From Pterobdella sp. o SKG-2022 (lineage: Eukaryota > Annelida > Clitellata > Hirudinida > Piscicolidae): a DNA stretch of 64,000 bases. Positions within the stretch are counted from its first letter, which is position 1, and every line of letters starts with the position of its first letter. Shown piece after piece: positions 1-12,620 of this stretch. Location of the stretch: positions 4,344,427 to 4,408,426 of the forward strand of contig OZ038322.1 in the NCBI GenBank assembly GCA_964035795.1. Direction: 5' to 3'. Position numbers and translations under genes: made by a program. The notes under the pieces are model-generated. The model saw only the letters and a program-made list of their open reading frames with translations. It ran no database searches and had not been told where the DNA came from.

Positions 1-102
1 CATAATATTCTCAAAACAGTTCGATTAAATTGTCTTATATTCAGTGCTTCAATATTTCTATTAAGTTACATCAGACAACCTCATTATATATCACAATATC
101 AG

Positions 103-3100
103 GTCTCCTAATGGCGAGGTTTCGAAATCCTTGGGGAGGTATCGAGTGGAATGGAGCTTACAGTGACGGGTGGGTAATACTGATTTTTAAGTCATAATAA
201 ACCGTTATTTTATCTGTGTTTTTAAATACGTTGATAAAAATATCAAAATAAACTATTTTATGAAAATGCCTGATATGTTCCAACATATTAAGGAAAACAT
301 GGAAGCAAACTACTATTTGGAAAAAAGAATTTTATAAAATGACTCGTTTCAGTTGATATATAAATTTTAGTTGGAAGTAGAATGGGGTTTTGCTATTTGC
401 TAAAAATAGCACCGCATTTTTGGCTAAATCATCAGGGTTTTGCTTGAACTAACACATCATATCGAAAGAAAAATACTTAAATAATTATCCATTTGCTTCA
501 TTTCATTTAAATCATTTATATTATAAAATTTATTTTTAAATAATATATATATAATATGTTAACTTATTTTATTTTTTCAGATTTAATATAATTTATAAGT
601 TTATTCATTTTATTCCATTCAAATGATATATAAAGTAAAAATAAAATCCCCTTTATTCCTTTTGCATCATATATATACAAAAATATCATCAACTTCATTT
701 GATTTGAGGCGTTTTCAAAGCCACAACTATAATATTGTTAAGCTTACCTACCTCCTTACATTCATAAGTTATTAAAAGCTTTTACTACCTCATAGATTCT
801 ATTCTATAAGTTATTTATCGAAAGATCTTACCAAGATTATATCAAAAACAAACAAAGGGTATTTTGGGTAAAGAAAAACAAAGTATGCATTAATTGTGCT
901 TGTTTACTTCACTGTTTTGTATAGTCTATTCTACGTAATCAAAATTTATTTGTCGTACAGAATTTCCACCAAGCTTTGCGTAATGCAAACTTACATTCTT
1001 AAACAAAATTTGGCTCAATAAGCACTTTCTCATGCATTTGTGTCAGACTATTCTGTTAATTTTATCCCCATACATCACTGTTAATATACATTTGAAGGTC
1101 ACCCGAGTGGAAGTCAATATCTGAATACGATAAGAAGATGATGGGACTGGTGTTTGAAGATGACGGAGAGTTTTGGTGATTAAAACCATTACATATATTC
1201 TTAACTATAGATATAACTAATTATAAACTATTAAAAATACCTTTCAATTATAAATCTAACTATAACAAATATAGCTAATCCTAAATCTAACTATGTAAAT
1301 CTCATACTCAGTATGTATATCAGCATGTGGCAGCATGTATAATGCAATGTAAGGCAATATTTTTAGAGAGCATTTCCGTCTAGATCAAAGCGCTTGCTAC
1401 AAATTTAATGTAGCAGAAACACACTAGGAAACAGGTGCTAATTATCGGCCCAAAAACGGGATCGAGCCCAGTAACTTTAGATAGTCTAATGGTCTACCAG
1501 CAAAGCTATACGGGCGACGATTATATAAATATAAATATATGAATATAACTACATAGTTTCAAAATAGAGACATATTAAGCACTACATTCTGTAAAACACG
1601 ATATAATACTAATACCATATAATGAAATATTCTATGGAACACACTTAAGTGTATCTGTACCTAAGAAATATAAACTTGCAGGATGATGTTTGAGGACGTG
1701 TTGAAGTACTTCGTGACGATAGCCATGTGCCATACAGTGAACGGAGGAAAATACGTGGTAAAATTATTTTGCACTTTTTATAAAAAAACCATATAAAAAT
1801 AAACTAGTTACAAGATTAAACAGAATCTTTACACCTATCCTTATAACGAAAATTTTTCATTTTTGCTAAAGGATCACTGACAACCAAATGGTAATTAAAC
1901 TAAACTAATAATCAATTAAAAAAAATAGTTATATACATTATCGTAGCAAAAATTTTTGCTCACTTCTGCTAAAGACAACTGAACCAACTTAGCTATTATT
2001 TTTTTAACCCTTGACCACCCTCCCAATGAAGGAACGGGCTTTCCATTCAACATGGATGGTTCCAGACTTGGCTGGTGGATGCATCAACTATAAAAGCTCC
2101 TTTCTTGAAAACCCACAGGTATAGTCATTATTATTAATTTGGGTGTTTAATGGTGAAAATTTTAAGAAGTTTCAATACGTATAGAACAACGGTATGGATA
2201 TTTTTAACGGTATGGATATTGTTAGTGAACTTTACAGGATTTCCCCTAAATTTTTAGCTTTATTTTCTGCATGTGGTTCAACAATAAACTTTCAGTGTTA
2301 TTTTATAACTGTTTTGTTTTAGGTGTTATAGATCAAAATATGATTCATTGATCGATTCCAATTAACTGTCAATAAAACTCATAAGGTAGATGTATAAGAA
2401 GAAAAAAAGATAATGAAGTTTTATGTTGAGGTTTCATTTATCGAAATTATATTTTTAAATAAATTTTTTAAATAAAATCTTCATTTTTGAAGAATTAAAC
2501 GCAAAACTATTGAAAAGGACATTTGAAGTTATATGTAATACGAAATAATTAACATTATATGTTTTTATTTAGTAGTTAATTATTTTATATATTTTATAAA
2601 ATTATTATTAATAACTTCTCAGATATTGTAAATTCTTATTCTCAAAAACATGAATTCAAAAAATAGTTCAAATCCCTCATTGACACAAAATTTTTCATTA
2701 TATGTATCCTCTGCCCTCTTCAGATTTAACAAAAATACTCGCAAAACTTTCAGTATTTATTGGATGTGAAGAACGATGGTGAAGATGTATTGATGAACCT
2801 TATTCAAAAAACTGCAGTGAAGCCCGGAGATGAAAGAATCACTATTGGCTTCACTATTTTGGAGGTTAGGTCGGGTTCGATGGTGAAGCAGTGGATGGTT
2901 TATGGGTTCGTTTGGCTGATGCTGTAATGTTTTTGTTGTTGTGCAACAAAGAGGTTATTGTTTGAAACACAATGCTGTTGACGTTGGATTGAGGGATTCT
3001 TAGTGATGCTCGACACCACGTGGAGATGATCCTTGAAAACTTGCAATATATTTGGTCTATGAATTATTTCATGAAATAACTTTAAATATTGAGACATTTT

Positions 3101-5883
3101 CAAAAAATTAATAAAAACTAATATTTTGCTTTATTTGAAAAAAACGTGAAAAATAAATTTATTTGTAATTCCTGCATTATTCTTTAAATTGTATTTTTCC
3201 AATGAATATGTCCTAACTTTTGAACAAAAATGACATAAAGAGATAAATTAATGACTTGAAAATGTCAGTCTACTTTTATAAATTAATTTTCAACAAACTG
3301 TACCCAAAACAAATCGAAAATGCCATCAGGTTGAAAGGAACAGAGAAGAAAGGACGAGAAAGATGCAAAAAGTTGTTAAATCTTCCATTTACAAAAACGG
3401 AAGAAGTATTTTCTTGCAACATGGCTTGTTCAAAGGTTTGTCATCAAATTAAACAAGATTACCAATTCATTAAAAGCTGAGCAGCTTGTTTTCTTCAAAT
3501 GATGATGTTAAGTTATAACTCATAATATAATTTTCATTTTTATGAGGTTCCTCATAATTTGAAAAAACTATAGGAAACTCAATTTATTTTAAAACATACT
3601 ATATCTCTTGCAAGCTAACCCACACTTCGGCATAACTTGCAGGTAGGTACATAATAGTGGTCACAACATATGAACCCAACATCGAAGCCCCTTTTCTCTT
3701 CAGAGTGTATGCCTCTAGGGGCTCCTCTGTTCGGTACCGTTCTTAGCTTCATCATATACATTCATCTATATAATACATTTATTCATGTATTAGTTTTTTT
3801 TCAATAACTTCATCTATGTGATAACTTTTTTATATTTCTCCCATTTAATGGTTTGTTCATGTACATTTATTTAAAATCCTATTATTCTCATACAAACTGG
3901 CTTTAGGCGATTACTTACTATTTCGAAATGATGCTTTTGAATCGTATCAAATATCATTCAATTTTATTGATTAACATCCTTGAAAAATTATCTGTATTGA
4001 AGAAAAACTTGGATTTTAATATTATTTCAAAAAGCCATGTTCAAATAAAATACATTATAATTTTTTTTTAAATATATATAATGTTCAGCCCTGTTCTTCT
4101 AGCTGCTTTTAAAACGTATCAAATGACATTTAATGTTGTTGATCTCCCAGGGAACTTGATTCAGAACTTAGAGTGATCAAACGTCTGCCCTTAATGGGAG
4201 CTCCCTCAAAGGCTGTGACCCAAGTAAGGGTGATCAAAGCAAACAAACTAACCACGCCCAAAGATGATAGTGAGTGTGGGATGTTGATGCTTTAAATGTT
4301 TTAATTTTCTTTAGAATTCTTAGTTTAATGAGTAGAATTCTTTAAAAGTTTGAGTACTACTGCTTTGAAAGGAGTGTTTAGCTTGGCTGCTTTATGTCGT
4401 TATGCGTAATGAACAACTGAAAAGTATAATCCGTATGAACGGTTTAATTGAAAATAGTTTTCTATTGCTGAAGTAAATGACAAAACTGTATGAAAAACAG
4501 ACACAAAGAATTTATTTCAACAAAAAACCCGAAAATAATTGTGTGTTTGTTTTCAAATGAGAGTATAACGTTAAAGACAACAAAACTTCAAATGAGAAAC
4601 CAAAACATATCGATATTTAGATTCAACAGATTCAATATTAGAGATAATAGAGCCTTGGAGAATAAAAAGCTAAATATATATCTATATATAAATAATTAAT
4701 ATGGAAAAATTTATTTTGTTGAACCCCCAGTACCTTTGAATGCTTATTGTGTTGTGAAGTGTGGCAGAGATAAAGTGGTTTCCAAGCCTTTGAAAAATAC
4801 TTCTAACCCAAACTGGGACATTTTGGCGCTGTTTTACCGCAGAAATCTGATCAACCAGCCGATATGCGTGGAGGTTTAGTTTTAAAATTTTCTAATTGCT
4901 GAAAAAAATAAATCTAAATTGCTATAATAAAAGGATCTCAAAACTTTTCTATACGTGGTTTATTTATATAAGAATAATTTCAAGAAAAACCTTTAAAGTT
5001 ATTCAAACCTCAAGTTTTTACTTTGAATTAATTTCACCCAGAATTCATTAGTAATTTTTTTTATACTAACGTTTATGGGTAAGGCTATATTTATCGAAAA
5101 TTATAGCTTTTTTGCTTTAACTAAATGTGTTTAAAAATTTTTATATCTGAAATACATTTAGATGTCTCTAAAATGTTGTTTTAATAAATCTTCTTTTAAA
5201 ATTTCTCACATTCAATTTTTTGTTAAAAAATAACATATTTCATTTTTTTGTCTTCATGCTTTGTTAAATTTGCAGGTGTGGAACAAAAGTTTTCCAAGAG
5301 ATGACTTCCTTGGTGAGCAGAAGTTCTTCGCAGCCGAAGAGACATCCAGGCAATTGGTTGACCTCCCCCTTGTGGTTAAAACTTCCGATGGCGGTAGAAT
5401 GGCTAATGGTGAGCTTGACAACTTTTTTTAACCATTATTTTTAACGTATAATTATTTAATAAAATTTTTTACTCGATTCAAACGCACCCTTTCGAGTTTG
5501 AAAACATCATCATTAGTTTTTTTTCATTTTTAAGCTTGACATAAATATTTAAAACACTTTTTCAAAGTCAGCGAAGCTTTTCGTAATTTGAACTCACATT
5601 ATCAAGTGAGAATACAAATATAATGTTATCTACATTTGATAACGTGAGTTCAACAAAAGTTTCTTGGACTTGGCTAAACCTTAGTGTTTTTATTTTGAAT
5701 ACCCTTCATAAAAACTAACCAATGATTTCGGCAATGATTCATGCATTCAAAAACATCAAAGATACATTAACCTAAATAGAGTATTTTTTCCAATGTATTT
5801 AGTGCTTCATTGATCTGTGTTTTATTTTTCCAGGTCGCATATATCTCGCTCTGAACACATCTTACAACGTTGAAAAAATGTGA
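103..5883 (+). CDS. Calpain, TRA-3/calpain-5 type (3' part, 5' end outside window)
   Basis: Calcium-dependent cysteine protease, expected in the cytoplasm. Exons read as 103-169, 1098-1175, 1682-1757, 2032-2118, 2754-2864, 3330-3435, 3643-3733, 4151-4269, 4731-4873, 5276-5408 and 5834-5883; phases agree at every junction and give 352 residues to the TGA. Exon 1 carries FRNPWGGIEWNGAYSDG, holding the catalytic Asn (NPWG) and the conserved WNG.YSD. Then come SPEWKSIS, FEDDGEFWMMFEDVLKYF, and the C2-like domain with AGGCINYKSSFLENPQY, KPGDERITIGFTILE and RYIIVVTTYEP. The last four exons encode a true C2 domain (KPLKNTSNPNWDILALFYRR, VEVWNKSFPRDDFLG), and there is no EF-hand (PEF) domain. That order is typical of calpain-5/TRA-3, not classical calpains. 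The catalytic Cys and His exons lie upstream of the window. Intron 2 holds a reversed SINE. Family call very secure; orthology to calpain-5/6/TRA-3 likely. Confidence 0.93.
950..1012. repeat. Fragment of foldback/MITE-like repeat
   Basis: Contains AAGCTTTGCGTAATGCAAAC followed by TTACATTCTT, a degenerate half of the AAGCTTTTCGTAA...TTACATTATCAAG element seen more completely at 5555-5680 and 8590-8710. Lies in a calpain intron. Confidence 0.4.
1365..1520 (-). repeat. tRNA-derived SINE, copy 1
   Basis: Read on the minus strand, a tRNA-like head has an A box (TATAGCTTTGCTGGTAGAC) and a B-box-like GGGCTCGATCCCG, then a shared body with GGGCCGATAATTAGCACC and a TTTCTGCTACATT segment. The same head and body occur at 31255-31400 and 35950-36110. 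It sits in calpain intron 2, antisense to the gene. Confidence 0.75.
5555..5680. repeat. Foldback (MITE-like) repeat
   Basis: Left arm GAAGCTTTTCGTAATTTGAA then CTCACATTATCAAG is mirrored by a right arm whose complement reads TGAACTCACGTTATCAAAT, separated by about 30 bases, so the element folds back on itself. It lies in the last calpain intron. Confidence 0.6.
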
Positions 5884-6284
5884 TAGACCAAGCAATAATT
5901 ACCATCTGCACATATATATTTATATTATTGTGTATATTATTATACATATATTTATTGTTTTTACTAATTTTGTAAAATACTTGTAAAAAACAGGTTTTTT
6001 GTATTTTCTCTCAGAATATTATTTTTTTTAATCATTTCCCGCAAACTATGCAAAACTTTGTTTATTATTAGGCTGTGAGTACGTTTGGAAATGTTGATAA
6101 CTTCATAACATTTTTTTAATATGATTTTTAAATAATCAAGTTGATTTTAAACCATTAATTTTCTAGGATATTGATATTATAAGGGTATAAATCTGTTTTT
6201 ATGAAAAAAATAAATCAAACTTTTAATTATTTGGGTATTATGATCTTCTCGAGGTGAAATAAAAAAAATTACGAAAACTTATGG

Positions 6285-6365
6285 TTTTTATTGAAACACG
6301 AAACTTTTCGTTATCAGCTTGAAACGTTACATTGATAACGAAAAGCTCAGTATTCCACTAAAAAC
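6285..6365. repeat. Foldback (MITE-like) repeat
   Basis: ACTTTTCGTTATCA and TGATAACGAAAAGCT form a near-perfect hairpin with a loop of about 16 bases. It shares the TTTCGT and TTATCA sub-motifs of the other foldback copies. Intergenic. Confidence 0.5.
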
Positions 6366-6524
6366 TATTAGTGTTCGTAATCACCTTATTTAGATATTGC
6401 CTAGAACCAGGAATATTATGCACGAAAATATTTTTATTCATTTTGTTTTGAAAATATTTTGAAGTGATAATCCAAAGAAAATTTTTAAAAAAAAACATTA
6501 TTTAAGAGGTTTGTTTTATATAAC

Positions 6525-6620
6525 GAAGCTGTTCGTAAGTGGAACTCACATTATCAAGAAATGTATGCGAACATTCTACATCACTTGCTAATTGGAGTTT
6601 GAAATTTTTCGTGAAATTAA
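6525..6620. repeat. Foldback (MITE-like) repeat, degraded
   Basis: Left arm GAAGCTGTTCGTAAGTGGAA then CTCACATTATCAAG; the right arm is recognisable but decayed (ACTTGCTAATTGGAGTTTG). Same family as 5555-5680. Confidence 0.45.
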
Positions 6621-7537
6621 TAAACTCCGGGAATAAGGCTTTTAGCTTTGAAAAACCATAATCTAATAACGAAAGAATTCAAATACTATTTATTTGGGTC
6701 AATAGTACTAAGTAAAACTCAGTTTGTTGAAAAAGTGAAAGGCTATACTTAACGTAAATTATAGCTTAATTGTCAATAAATTTATAAAAATTTCTCAAAC
6801 TGATATTCTATAAAAGTTAATTAATATATAAGACTGTAAAAATACTAACTTTGCCTAAACAATATAACATTTAAAAAAGACTTGAAATTTTTAATACTGA
6901 AACAATTTTCAATTTATCAATTTGCCTCGAAAGTACCAATATAAAAATAATCTTAAAGGAAACCAAAAAGGGTCCTAGGGTATTCAAAAAATGAGTTAAC
7001 AAGAAACGTGATAGGGTGGAGATAAACTATCTTTTAAATTTTTTTTTATTGTTTTATAACAATGTAGAATTTTTACATTATTTTTGTTTGCTCATATGAA
7101 AGTTCAACATTATGTAATAGTTATGGTTGAGAAAGGAAATTCACCGAATAGAATATTAACATTAATATTCAAGTAAAAACGATAAGTGTTCAAATGTTAC
7201 TTTGTTAACGAAAATTTTCGCACTCATTAAAATTACTTGTGTTCAAATAATTTACAGTATTAAATTTTGCTATAGAAGATTTTTATAAGTATTCAATTTA
7301 AAATATGGATTCGTTCAAATAGAATTTTTTTTTAAATTTATTAATAACAATAATTTTCATAAATAATGAAAGGTTAACTATATAAATTTCTTACTCATAA
7401 ACAATTTACACAATTCTTTGAACAACTCCCCTTATTATAAAAACATTCTGCCATTGTTTCTACGTTTCTGATATTTGTTATTTTTTGCAAGGAATTCGAT
7501 CATAACTAGTTGTTTTGTGTTATTTTGAAATGAAAAA

Positions 7538-10500
7538 ATGACCATTTATACGACTAATGTGAATGAAAAAAAAGAGGATGAAAATTTCATTCCTCAGGAT
7601 GTAAGTTCTAAGGCGCTGAATTTGAGTTTCTAGTTTTTTTAAATATAATAATGTTTTATAATTTATCGGAAGGTCAAAGCACCTCCGGTCTTTGTAAAGC
7701 CAGCTGATTTAGCTGTAATGAGAACCAGAAAAAGTAGGGTTACTTGGCAGGTTTGCATCGCTCTCATTCTTCTACCTTTGGGGCTGTGTTTTCTAACAGG
7801 ATGCATATGGCTATACAAAAGGATCAATGAGAAAACTTTTTTTGAGGTAAACTATCGTTGTCATTTTTTTATTATAATGAATGGGTATCGATTAAATTTT
7901 TCTGTAACTTGCTCGTTCTTAAAATTAACTAGTCGAATTATTTGAAATATAATTCAAAGTTTATAACCATTTATTTATATACAAGTTTTTTTAATTTTCA
8001 GGAGCCTCGTTTCATTGGCAAATGTGGTGTCAACTTCCACCAGTATCGCTATTTTGATCCATCTTTTCCTCGAGATGGTTTTTTTGAAACTCAGTTTGAA
8101 GTATCAAAATTATATGAATTCTTGTTGATCCCTCATTTTGGAAATGTTTCATCTTCCACCACACTGCATTTATTTCAAAAAGTATTTCAACTTAAATTTT
8201 TATCAAAATATATTTTTCTATCTTTCACTTCTAATCTTATGCTACTCTGTTATAGAGATTAACAGTGATTGTGGATGAAATTCGCAATGTCTGTTACATC
8301 CACCCCCTTGATGATTCCCATGTCTTCAGGCCTGACAACATTTGGGAGGCCCTCAAGGAAATCAATGTAAGTTTCTGTACTTTCAGCCTTAACAATTAGC
8401 TCAAATGCAATAATAATGTTTTTCAAATATATTTTATTAGTGCTTATTGATTTTAAAATAGTATTTCAACAGTTTTTTTTGCCTTCGTGAAATTTTATCA
8501 ATTTTTATTCTTTATATCAATGGTAGTTTTTATTATCTACTTTTTATTCAATAACATACTCTAATGATGTAGAATAGCCTAAATGAAATAGTAAGGTCAA
8601 CAAACTTAAAGTATTTATTCAAAAACAGACACAAAGCTAGTAAGACTAGCTTACATTATCAATTGATCACTTGATAATGTAAACTAGTCTTAAAAAAGCT
8701 TCTTGATCTTACAACATACTCCAAAATGTCAAAAATCATTCAAAAAAACGCTTGAGAGATGTGAATTATTTTTTTATAGTGTTTCCAAGTCAAATGCCCT
8801 ACTAATCAGGCTTTCATTACATTTAGTTTTTATATTTTTTCAAATAAATAAAATTATTTTATTGTGTATAAAGCTATTTTTAATTAGGTATGTGATAATA
8901 TTAATTGGTCATTATAGTTGTTTCGTATTACTTGTTTTTATTATATTTTTTTTTTTTTGCTATAAAAAGAATTTGATTGATTTTATTTTGTTAATTGATA
9001 TTAATCTATTATGTGTTATTATTATTACTTTTTAATCTATTAGTTTTCATTAATATTTATCTACCATTATAGTGGTCCACTTAAATACTTACATTATATA
9101 ATATCTTAAATACATTCATTATGTGGTAACACTCATTCAAACAGCAAAGGAACTTGCATGCAGATTTGAAGATGGATGAATACGAGATAATTGGTGCTCC
9201 ACTGACAGCTGAAGAAAAGGTATCTCTTGGTTAATCATAAGTTATCACCACAAAAATGGTCAGATAAGCAATTTATAAGATGAGCTTTGGAAAAGCAGCA
9301 GGCTCTTTGGGTATTGTTCTCAAGATGCTTAAGTCTTCTGGTCTAGGTGCTGCTGGTATGATTCGAGATCTCATTGAAAACATATTCTCTGTGAAGCGTA
9401 TACCGTCTGAGTGGCAGGAAAGTCACATAGTCAGTGTATATAAGGGTAAAGGTGATGCTTCAAACAGGTCTAATTATAGAGGTTTGAAGTTAATTGGTCA
9501 GGTTATGAAAGTTTTAGATGAAAATAACGTGTGTATATCAAACAGGTGTTGATGAAATTTTTTATTGTGGTGGTTGCAGACAATTGGTGCGCAAGAAATT
9601 CATTGGCATAAAACATTCTTTGTCTGCAGACCTTGATTTCAAATCTGCTCTCTGTCTTGGTGCAACTCTGCCTGTTGACAGTAGATTGGTGAAGGAAGTC
9701 ATGGTTGCTGATGAAACCCTGGAAGTTGCTTAAGACTTCTGCTATCTTGGGAATATGTTATTTGCCGGCGATGGATGTGAGCTTGCTTCAATAGCATGTT
9801 GTAAGTGTGCTTGGAGTAACTTTCGCCAACTTCTACCTCTTCTTACTAATCGTTATCCATCTTTATTTGATTAGAGGCTGTAGCAATTCAGCCTGTACCA
9901 TATGCGCTATGTTGCATACTGCTGAAACATGGGCTGTAACAGTAACTACATTCAATCTTCTAGACCGACTTCAAGATAGATCTTTCAAAAAGCCCAACCT
10001 TTGTAAAGAAAATGTGCTTTGAAAACGATTTGATTGATTATCGGAATAGCTAACTTTTTGAAAAAAATTTTTTCAACTAAGACAAAATATGAGTTCATTA
10101 AAAGAAGTAAAAGGCTTAAGTTAAGATTTGAAAAAAAAAAAATTTTCTTTTTTAAATAAATATTTTTTGTGCTTCTGTCTGTTTAATATAAATAATCAAA
10201 AAAGTTTTTGATATTTTGAACACACGTTTTTGTCATCTTTATAACATATGCGCACTCCAATCAGAAAGCCAAGGGAGAGTTTCTGGAGAAATATTGTGGC
10301 AGCAAGGAGACCTATAATGTGAAGTCTGCCAAAGTTGCACAAAAAGGTTTCTAGCATAGCTTTATATAAATTCTGAGATTTGATTAAAACTTCGATTTTT
10401 AAAATGATGTCTTGTCTCTTTCTTTATTAAAAAATGGCATATTTATTTGGTTTTTGAAACTCCTTTAATTTGATATCTGATTTACTTGAAAAACTTCATT

Positions 10501-10673
10501 AGAATAGTTGGTTAGCACGATCTATAATATTCATCATTATGTTGCACCATACAACATTAGCAAAGATGCAGCCGAGAAAGAGATCAGCGTGTGAGTTGAA
10601 GGGCTTGAAGTACTGTGAAGCAGCCACCACCAGGCATAATCTGTACTGCTTCAAAATTTCTCAATGTTTCTAA
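7538..10673 (+). CDS. Integral membrane protein 2 (ITM2/Bri), BRICHOS protein
   Basis: Type II membrane protein of the secretory pathway. Exons 7538-7600, 7673-7846, 8002-8100, 8256-8366, 9145-9219, 10265-10346 and 10561-10673 join in frame to 238 residues, within a family of about 260. A cytoplasmic tail of about 45 residues is followed by one membrane segment at 47-69 (CIALILLPLGLCFLTG), then a lumenal BRICHOS domain with NVCYIHPLD and a second conserved Cys in EKYCGSKETY, matching the CxxKETY of ITM2. A furin site RKRS at 207-210 would release a 29-residue C-terminal peptide with Cys at 212, 219, 230 and 237. In mammals ITM2B is cut by furin here and its BRICHOS domain acts as a chaperone; a similar role here is inferred. 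Intron 5 has received a LINE fragment (9280-10020). ATG 7538 is the first ATG in frame; no other gene model fits. Confidence 0.92.
8590..8710. repeat. Foldback (MITE-like) repeat in ITM2 intron
   Basis: TAAGACTAGCTTACATTATC and its near-exact complement, GATAATGTAAACTAGTCTTA, flank a loop of about 12 bases. Flanking AAAGTATTTATT and ACACAAAGC pieces recur beside the copies at 49430 and 61070, giving clues to the element ends. Confidence 0.6.
9277..10020 (+). mobile_element. Non-LTR retrotransposon fragment (reverse transcriptase) in ITM2 intron 5
   Basis: Translation gives GKAAGSLGIVLKMLKSSG, a start of the RT fingers region, then SEWQESHIVSVYKGKGDASN and NYRGLKLIGQVMKVLDE. After a gap removing the catalytic core it resumes with a C-terminal segment (DFCYLGNMLFAGDGCELAS, NFRQLLPLLTNRYPSL) interrupted by stops. 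The element is therefore internally deleted and dead. Same strand as the host gene. Clade not assigned beyond LINE. Confidence 0.85.
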
Positions 10674-11087
10674 GCAGTTTGAAAGGCGTTCGTGAATTGG
10701 AACGATTTGACTTTAAATTATTTATAGATATTAGTTTTTATATAGATGTTGTTTTCACTATCTGATATTAAAAGTTCTGAATGGACATTCAGTGAAAAAT
10801 ATTTACTGCGATCAAATTGAGATTTACTAATTGAAACAGACAGAATGTTATTTCGTATTGAGTCTTGGTTGAAATTGTTTGTTTTAACCGTCATAAACTG
10901 TCAATACAAGCATTAATCAAATGAAATTTCACTATATATATGAGCTTTTATAGTTATCATTCCCTTTTGTAAATTTAAATACCACTCGCTTTAATATTTA
11001 ATCCACATTGTGTTTAATATATAAAGTACTTAAAATAAATTGGCATATTGTATTGGTCGTCTCTTGATTTTTGAGGGCTCTCTATAG
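10674..11087. other. Spacer after ITM2
   Basis: AT-rich. AAAATAAATTGG near 11033 is a candidate poly(A) signal for ITM2. No coding potential seen. Confidence 0.5.
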
Positions 11088-11351
11088 ATGAGATTCGAAT
11101 TTCAAGGTAGATATAAAGAACGGAAATATATTCATGCTAGTGGTATTTACGAGTGGGGTATGTTTTTTTTTGAGATAAATGTAGATTGTTAAATTTTTAG
11201 AGTGGCTAATACATGGATAAATACGTTTTTGTAAGCAAAAATTACATTATCTATATTCTTCACTCAATTTCTGCTTTGCACTTCACAAGACAAACCTCAT
11301 AGTGATAAAATTCCGAAATTGGTATGGATGTTTTTAGAAGGCTTTTCCTAG
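11088..11351 (+). CDS. Possible small two-exon gene, 43 residues, unknown
   Basis: Candidate exons 11088-11157 and 11290-11351 join in phase 1 across a 132-bp intron with good GTATGT and CACAAG ends. The product starts MRFEFQGRYKERKYIHASG and ends in a TAG followed three bases later by AATAAA. It is basic at the N terminus, with no signal peptide or membrane segment, and resembles nothing I recognise. The splice fit and the adjacent poly(A) signal favour a gene; the small size and lack of homology are against it. Confidence 0.3.
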
Positions 11352-12324
11352 GAAATAAATATAATGAATGATGAACGAGGCGCAATCAAATTAAAGAGAT
11401 CTTAATGTATTTCCAATAAGTAGTTTTTCGAACTTCTACGTCAAAAAGGAGATCTTTTACATACATTTATTTGAAGCAAAAGCTAGAATTTTGGATAAGT
11501 TTGGCCTTTTCATAGAGCGTTTCACAAAAGTTTATTTAGCAACGAAGATTTTCGTAAGCAGAACTTACATTATCAAGCACTAAAACGAGAAGCTTGGTAG
11601 TTCAATAAAGCTTTGTTTTCAGTACATTTCTTAATACCCATTGTAACAATTTTATAGGAAAGCCAACGTTTTGTTTCCTTCATATTTCAGAATGTTCTAA
11701 CATTTAAATGCTCAGTAGTTAGAAATGCCAACATTTCATTTGAAACGTTTATTCAAATTTTATTTCTTTTTTCAACTCTAGATCAAGATAATTTTCATTT
11801 TTGTTGGAAAACCTGTAAATTATTCCAATCAAATGCAATTTCACCCACACGAAGTCGTATCAGTACTCTAAAGGTTACTTGAAGGTTAGATCGTAGACAT
11901 GCGAAGTTTAATAAGAAATATAGAAACCTCGTGCATCTTTTTGGAGATAGCTTAATTTACTTATGAATAATATTTAACAATTTTTAAAAGTTGGTTTATG
12001 AAAGAATTTTATTGAGCTAAAAAACAGTTATAATTTTCGATAAATTTAGCCTTTTTATAAAACATTAGCTATTGATGATAAGGCTAAACTTATCGAAAAT
12101 TATAGTTGTTTTTCTAGATAAAAAAATGTAATAAATGCTTCCATAAATCAACATAAAAATTTTTTTTAAGCCTTGTGTGTGATTATGTGACGCTAAAACG
12201 AATATTGACACCATTATCGATTTTATTTTTGTAAAATATATTTTTAAATGTTTGGCACGATCAAGTCTGGATTTTAAAAAATACCCTTGAAGATGTTTTT
12301 TTCTAAGCCTTCTTTGTTTCAAAT
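11352..12324. other. Intergenic, mostly unique AT-rich sequence
   Basis: Holds one foldback half-copy (about 11528-11620) and, on the minus strand near 12216, AATAAA that could end the SMKR1-like transcript. A short inverted pair around 12030-12115 (ATAATTTTCGATAAATTTAG) forms a hairpin. No gene seen. Confidence 0.5.
11528..11620. repeat. Foldback repeat, partial
   Basis: GAAGATTTTCGTAAGCAGAA then CTTACATTATCAAG, the left-arm consensus of the MITE-like family; the right arm is not clear. Confidence 0.45.
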
Positions 12325-12489
12325 CTATTTCTTTTTTTTACCTTTTTTGGCTTTTATAGTAGGGTGCTTGATTCCTCGAAAGTACATAGCATCCATCACG
12401 TTGTGCGATATGTGATAAAGATTTTCCATGGCTACCGGGTCGAGAGGAATAGATATATTCTTTTTTGTTCTTTTTTTAGCCTTTTTCAT
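12325..12489 (-). CDS. Small lysine-rich protein 1 (SMKR1)-like
   Basis: Single-exon gene of 54 residues, too short for usual ORF cut-offs. It starts MKKAKKRTKKN, has the core PLDPVAMENLYHISHNVMDA and YFRGI, and ends in a lysine-rich tail, KAKKGKKKK. The core matches the vertebrate SMKR1 pattern (SPAAMLNLYYIAHNVADCL then LRG) and both ends are lysine-rich as in that family. Function is not established from sequence. It lies 131 bp downstream of INTS2 on the same strand, so the two may share a transcript. The ATG is the only one in frame. Confidence 0.8.
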   Translation of the reverse strand: MKKAKKRTKKNISIPLDPVAMENLYHISHNVMDAMYFRGIKHPTIKAKKGKKKK

Positions 12490-12620
12490 ATTGATATTAA
12501 ACCCTATACTAAATTAAACAATTGACGAAGTTACAAGTTTTGTTTAAGTTTCACCATGGTTATAGAAATGACTAAACGTAGAAAAATTTTAATGAAAATA
12601 ACAACAAAGTTAAGAAATTA

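Larger units (their letters stand above)
5884..7537. other. Intergenic, calpain to ITM2
   Basis: AT-rich spacer with no convincing coding sequence. Several AATAAA-type signals after 6200 could end the calpain transcript. It holds inverted-repeat copies at about 6285-6365 and 6525-6620, and half copies near 7185-7240. Confidence 0.6.

Noticed and set aside
8703..9035. 110-codon Phe/Ile/Leu-rich frame in ITM2 intron 4
   Set aside because: Pure AT-rich low-complexity composition, no family features, inside an intron.
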